A DNA stretch of 64,000 nucleotides, taken from NCBI GenBank assembly GCA_018432615.1, contig JAHDSQ010000014.1, positions 62,001 through 126,000 on the forward strand. Direction: 5' to 3'. The stretch's first letter is position 1, and each line of letters starts with the position of its first letter. This document shows, piece by piece, positions 60,300 to 64,000 of the stretch. Made by a program: the position numbers and the translations under genes. This DNA is from Clostridia bacterium. Its GTDB lineage: Bacteria; Bacillota; Peptococcia; DRI-13; SM3-B62. The notes under the pieces were generated by a model. It had not been told where the DNA came from. It made no database searches and saw only the letters and a list, made by a program, of their open reading frames with translations.

Positions 60300-61337
60300 A
60301 TGAGTCAAGCGCAAGCGGAAACTAATGAAAAAGTCAGCTTTTTAAAGAGGAAGAACATTGAGTTTTCTCTAAAAAGGTATGGCGTTGATGCTTTGGGTGC
60401 AATGGCATTAGGACTTTTTTCTTCGTTGATTGTCGGATTGATTCTTAAAGTATTGGGTGAACAGTTGGGCGTTGGATTTCTTCTTGATTTTGGTTTGCGG
60501 GCTATGGCTATGACGGGTCCTGCCATTGGTGTCGCGGTGGCCTTTGGACTAAAAGCTCCGCCCCTAGTTGTGTTCGCGTCTACTATCACCGGTATGGCCG
60601 GAAATGAGCTCGGAGGACCCGCCGGTTGTTTCGTAGCGGCAGTAATCGGTGCGGAATTTGGTAAATTAGTTTCGAAAGAGACAAAGGTGGACATAATCGT
60701 GACGCCCGTTGTAACAATTATCACAGGTGTGGCAGTGGGTATACTGGTTGGCCCCGGGATTGGTAAATTCATGACTTGGCTGGGTATCGTGATTATGAAA
60801 GCGACCGAATTGCAGCCTGTTCCCATGGGGATTTTGGTTTCCGTATTAGTCGGCGTCGCACTGACATTACCGATTTCCAGTGCTGCCTTGTGCCTGATGC
60901 TGAGTCTTGGTGGTTTAGCCGCAGGGGCAGCTACAGTAGGCTGCTGCTCGCAAATGGTTGGATTTGCCGTAGCCAGTTACAGGGAAAATGGTTGGGGAGG
61001 GCTGCTATCCCAAGGTTTAGGGACTTCAATGCTGCAAATACCGAATATAGTTAAAAATCCGAGAATATGGATTCCGCCTACTCTGTCTTCAGCAATCATA
61101 GGACCTATAGCGACCACTGTTATGCGGATGGAAAACGTTCCGGCGGGAGCAGGAATGGGTACATCGGGGCTGGTTGGACAGGTAGGTACTGTTGAAGCTA
61201 TGGGAGCGAGTGCAGGGGTGTTTTTCAAAATCGGTATTTTGCACTTTGTATTACCTGCCGTATTGACTCTAATCATTGCAGAGTACATGCGGAAGAAAGA
61301 ATGGATTAAATTTGGTGATATGAAGCTGGATGTATAA
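60300..61337 (+). CDS. EIIC-like membrane transporter (PTS_EIIC_2 type), candidate nicotinate importer
   Basis: A 345-residue protein with nine to ten membrane helices. GFLLDFGLRAMAMTGPAIGVAVAFGLKAPP, broken here at its Gly-rich turns, NELGGPAGCFVAAVIGAEFGK and GCCSQMVGFAVASY match the PTS_EIIC_2 family. There is no EIIA or EIIB domain or gene nearby, so it is unlikely to be a phosphotransferase. Its place between ndhM and ena, with a 3-base gap after ndhM, suggests uptake of nicotinate or export of a product (inference). AAGGAGG precedes the ATG. Confidence 0.75.
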   Translation: MSQAQAETNEKVSFLKRKNIEFSLKRYGVDALGAMALGLFSSLIVGLILKVLGEQLGVGFLLDFGLRAMAMTGPAIGVAVAFGLKAPPLVVFASTITGMAGNELGGPAGCFVAAVIGAEFGKLVSKETKVDIIVTPVVTIITGVAVGILVGPGIGKFMTWLGIVIMKATELQPVPMGILVSVLVGVALTLPISSAALCLMLSLGGLAAGAATVGCCSQMVGFAVASYRENGWGGLLSQGLGTSMLQIPNIVKNPRIWIPPTLSSAIIGPIATTVMRMENVPAGAGMGTSGLVGQVGTVEAMGASAGVFFKIGILHFVLPAVLTLIIAEYMRKKEWIKFGDMKLDV

Positions 61338-61345
61338 ACTAACGA

Positions 61346-61380
61346 GATAACGGGCTTGTTTTTAAAACAAGCTCGTTATC
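61346..61380 (+). promoter_or_regulatory. intergenic hairpin between the transporter and ena
   Basis: GATAACG (61346-61352) with GCTTGTTTT pairs with AAAACAAGC and CGTTATC (61374-61380), with one mismatch. No T run follows (AAATTAAAAT), so it is not a normal terminator. It could mark mRNA processing or tune ena expression. Confidence 0.5.
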
Positions 61381-61409
61381 AAATTAAAATGTTAAAGAGG
61401 TGCGGTCAT

Positions 61410-62567
61410 ATGAGTAACCTGATCATTACAAATATAGGAACTATTGTTAGCGGCAAAATCGAAAAGCCGATTCTAAAAGGCAATACGATTGTGATCAAGG
61501 ACAAAAAAATCGTAGCCATCGGCGGAAGTGAATTGGTTAAAGATTACAAAGACTTCAAAATGATCGATGCTAATGGTACCACCGTTACTCCCGGTTTGAT
61601 TGATTCTCACGTTCATCCTGTCATAGGGGATTTTACACCCAGGCAAAATACTTTGAACTTTATTGAAAGCTCAATGCATGGCGGCGTGACTACCATGATT
61701 TCGGCCGGTGAACCTCATACGCCGGGCAGACCAAAGGATCCTGCCGGTGTGAAGGCTTTAGCGGTGTTAGCCAGCAAATGCTTCTATAACAAACGTCCTG
61801 CGGGCGTTAAGATGCACGCCGGTGCCCTTATCTTAGAGCCTGGTTTGACAGAGCAGGACTTTGCCGAATTAAAGGAGCTTGGAGTATGGCTGGTGGGAGA
61901 GATCGGCCTGGGTGGGGTGAAAAAGCCGGAGGATGCAGCTCCTATGGTGAGATGGGCCAAATCATACGGTTTCAAAGTAATGATGCATTGTGGAGGCACT
62001 TCGATACCGGGAAGTTCAACGGTAACGGCAGATGATGTTATCAAAACGGATCCTACGGTAGTAAACCATATCAACGGAGGTCCTACCGCTATCCCTCCGG
62101 AGGAGATAGACAGACTGATCGATGAAACAGACCTTCCCGTTGAAATAGTCCAATGCGGAAACCCGAAAGCTGCCCATCATGTGGCCGATAAATTAAAGAC
62201 AAAGGACCAGCTCAACAGATTGCTTATTGGGAATGATTCTCCTTCGGGAACGGGCATTATCCCCTTAGGTATCCTGCGTTCGATATGTCAAATATCCAGT
62301 GTCTCAAAAGTAAGCGGCGCAGAAGCCTTAGCCTGTGCAACAGGTAATACTGCTCGGGTTTTTGGCTTGCAGGTAGGGATAATCGAGGAAGGTAAAGAAG
62401 CCGATCTTGTTATCATGGATACCCCGCTGGGTTCTATCGGTAAAGATGCCGTAGGGGCGATAGAGGCAGGGGATATTCCCGGTGTCGCTACGGTGATCAT
62501 TGACGGTGAGATTATGTGCAAGAAGAGTAGGAATACTCCTCCGGCGACAAGAAACCCTATTTACTGA
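61410..62567 (+). CDS. ena: enamidase (amidohydrolase of nicotinate catabolism)
   Basis: A 385-residue amidohydrolase. Metal-binding DSHVHP (His67, His69), MMHCGG, HINGGPTAIP and the C-terminal LLIGNDSPSGTGIIPLGILR are present. The pattern SSMHGGVTTMISAGEPHTPGRPKD, seen in two pieces, is specific to E. barkeri enamidase as I recall it, and length is the same. Enamidase opens the ring of 1,4,5,6-tetrahydro-6-oxonicotinate to 2-formylglutarate and releases ammonia. ATG at 61410 is chosen for AGAGGTG upstream. Confidence 0.9.
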   Translation: MSNLIITNIGTIVSGKIEKPILKGNTIVIKDKKIVAIGGSELVKDYKDFKMIDANGTTVTPGLIDSHVHPVIGDFTPRQNTLNFIESSMHGGVTTMISAGEPHTPGRPKDPAGVKALAVLASKCFYNKRPAGVKMHAGALILEPGLTEQDFAELKELGVWLVGEIGLGGVKKPEDAAPMVRWAKSYGFKVMMHCGGTSIPGSSTVTADDVIKTDPTVVNHINGGPTAIPPEEIDRLIDETDLPVEIVQCGNPKAAHHVADKLKTKDQLNRLLIGNDSPSGTGIIPLGILRSICQISSVSKVSGAEALACATGNTARVFGLQVGIIEEGKEADLVIMDTPLGSIGKDAVGAIEAGDIPGVATVIIDGEIMCKKSRNTPPATRNPIY

Positions 62568-62583
62568 TCAAGGAGTGAAGACT

Positions 62584-64000
62584 GTGGTAATAGTCAATGC
62601 AGAGCTATGTAGGGGATGTGGGCTTTGTTCGAAAAATTGTCCTGTAGGTGCCATAGAAGTTATAGCAAGAAAAGCAAAGGTAAATGAAAAATGCGTGCAA
62701 TGCGGTATTTGTATTCGTGTTTGTAAGTTTGATGCAATACAGCGGGCACAGGAGATAAAAGAAGGAACCGTAAAATGTACTTCCTGTCCGGTCCAATGTG
62801 AAATTCCTGAAGGCTACACAGGTGCCTGCCAAAGATATTCAAATCAAAACGGAGTTTTGGTTCGTAATCGTGAGCTGGTGATTGATCCGGTCTATCAGGA
62901 AAACATTAATGAAGCAGTAAGGAAACCTTTGACCACTGGGGTTGGTGCCGGAACTGCATATCCTTGCTGTAGACCGGCACCGCATATTGTTAAGGATTGT
63001 GTTAACGGGGTGGAGGTAGTAACGGTAGTAACGGAGGTTCCCTTAAGCTATAGCGGCGTAAAAGTGAAAATCGATACCAATTTCCATATCGGTGAGGAAG
63101 GTGCCAAGGTAAAACAAAACGGGAAAACAGTTGGTATAGTTGAAACAGAACAATATGGTTCTAAAATGCTCTCTCTTGGGGGGGCGAACCTTCTGACCGG
63201 TGAGGATGGTTTTATTGTAGCCAGAACAATAGTGGATTTTGCCAACGGTGAAAAGGTAGCCCTGGTGATCGAAAACGGTGCCAAGCTTGTCTTACAGCAA
63301 GGTCAGCCCGCTGTTGTTAATGGTATAAAAGACACTAAAATGCGTGTTGGTTGCGGCAGCGCAACCGTTGGCTTGTTTGCTCGCAGAATGAAGGGGGTCG
63401 TGGACGAAGCAATTATTCTGGACTATCATGTTGTCGGCCTGTTCTCTGAGCATATGGCCGGAGCCGAAGTAGGGATGACCTGGAGCGGTGTTGTACCTAA
63501 GGCCAGAAAGAGCACCAGAGGCAGGTACTTTGGTGAGCCGGGGAATGGTTGGGGCGGAACTAATATAGAAGACCCTCTTGAGGCGATAGCATCAGTTGAT
63601 ATGAGTATTGCCAAACCGGGCATGAAGATTTTAGTCACTGAAACGACAGGACAAAAATTTGCGCTCTTTGAGCTGTCGGAAACAGGAGAAGTAAAAGAAA
63701 TACCCTTGACCCAAGAGGTTGAAAGCCTTGTTGAACATATCAGAGACAATTGTGAGGATTCCAATGTTTCCGTAATATATTTTGGGGGAACCGGAGGCAG
63801 TGCCCGAGCGGGCGTGACTACCGAGCCCTTAGCCCTGACAAAAGCCATTCACCAAGAAAAAGCCTTTCTGACGATAGGCGGGGGACCTGCATATATCCTA
63901 CCCGGGGGCGGTATAAACTTTATGGTTGATGTTGACAAGGTTGTGCCAAAGGCTTTTACCTGGGTGCCGACTCCGGCGACTGTCGCACCGGCGGAATATA
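62584..64000 (+). CDS. hnr: 6-hydroxynicotinate reductase (3' end outside window)
   Basis: The frame is open from GTG 62584 to the window end, 472 residues. The N-terminus is a two-cluster ferredoxin domain, CRGCGLCSKNCP (Cys9, 12, 15, 19) and CVQCGICIRVC, followed by CTSCPVQC and a long unique domain (YPCCRPAPHIVKDC, VGCGSATVGLF, GEPGNGWGGTNIEDPLEA, FGGTGGSARAGVTTEPLALTK). This matches ferredoxin-dependent 6-hydroxynicotinate reductase, which makes tetrahydro-6-oxonicotinate, the enamidase substrate. AAGGAGTG precedes the GTG. About the last few residues or domain are missing. Confidence 0.85.
   Translation, partial: MVIVNAELCRGCGLCSKNCPVGAIEVIARKAKVNEKCVQCGICIRVCKFDAIQRAQEIKEGTVKCTSCPVQCEIPEGYTGACQRYSNQNGVLVRNRELVIDPVYQENINEAVRKPLTTGVGAGTAYPCCRPAPHIVKDCVNGVEVVTVVTEVPLSYSGVKVKIDTNFHIGEEGAKVKQNGKTVGIVETEQYGSKMLSLGGANLLTGEDGFIVARTIVDFANGEKVALVIENGAKLVLQQGQPAVVNGIKDTKMRVGCGSATVGLFARRMKGVVDEAIILDYHVVGLFSEHMAGAEVGMTWSGVVPKARKSTRGRYFGEPGNGWGGTNIEDPLEAIASVDMSIAKPGMKILVTETTGQKFALFELSETGEVKEIPLTQEVESLVEHIRDNCEDSNVSVIYFGGTGGSARAGVTTEPLALTKAIHQEKAFLTIGGGPAYILPGGGINFMVDVDKVVPKAFTWVPTPATVAPAEY

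Noticed and set aside
61346-61380. Terminator between the EIIC-like gene and ena
   Set aside because: The hairpin is good but no T run follows, and ena has no visible promoter of its own, so the operon probably continues.

Overview
The window reads as a chromosome segment of an anaerobic, endospore-forming member of the Firmicutes (class Clostridia in the broad sense). The signs are a spoVA-type sporulation operon with a sigma-G-like promoter, a YjcZ-like spore peptide, a four-subunit 2-oxoacid:ferredoxin oxidoreductase, S-layer-homology (SLH) surface proteins, strong AGGAGG ribosome sites with frequent GTG/TTG starts, and heavy use of sigma-54 with dedicated activators. I cannot name a species.

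Layout. 1-8.97 kb is housekeeping: the end of a metallo-beta-lactamase-fold protein, queT, the molybdopterin genes moaA, moaC and a MOSC-MogA fusion, a GT2 glycosyltransferase, pspC-like, yhbY, proB, nadD, an RRM protein, yqeK and rsfS, then a methyltransferase. At 9.78-10.68 kb a tRNA-Ala(GGC) gene is followed by a YefM/ParE-type toxin-antitoxin pair and then a 60-bp copy of the tRNA 3' part, the signature of a tiny element in a tRNA site. 10.7-21.3 kb is accessory: an XRE/membrane pair behind a two-operator promoter, a Fic protein, a secreted/SLH pair, a radical-SAM fragment, an AraC regulator, MATE, GNAT, PadR plus a HAAS membrane protein, DUF2935, and a Phd-Uma2 fusion behind a 43-bp palindrome.

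21.4-26 kb holds porGDAB (minus strand) with a sigma-54 promoter and a divergent activator gene. 26-31.4 kb holds a methyltransferase and a double-kinase hybrid sensor with its SARP-type regulator, plus a degenerate receiver. 31.4-37.25 kb is one 1945-residue SLH-anchored mosaic protein. 37.3-40.9 kb is a spoVA2mob-like operon (DUF1657, DUF421, spoVAC, spoVAD, spoVAE, DUF1657) and a YjcZ-like peptide. 41-45.9 kb is an AtoS/AtoC-like pair and a sigma-54-driven short-chain fatty acid transporter. 46-54.7 kb holds an orphan PurL/AIR-synthase-like protein, MscS, SOD, CopA, a chemoreceptor, and CrcB with DUF190.

54.7-64 kb is the most striking region: a sigma-54 activator, a clear -24/-12 promoter, and an operon matching the anaerobic nicotinate catabolic genes of Eubacterium barkeri. 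It encodes a four-polypeptide molybdenum hydroxylase (ndhF, ndhS, ndhL, ndhM), an EIIC-like membrane transporter, enamidase (ena) and the start of 6-hydroxynicotinate reductase (hnr, cut by the window end). The moa/mog genes at the left end would supply the molybdopterin this enzyme needs. Three separate sigma-54 promoters (por, fatty acid transporter, nicotinate), each beside its own activator, suggest a cell that switches carbon and electron sources by enhancer-dependent control.
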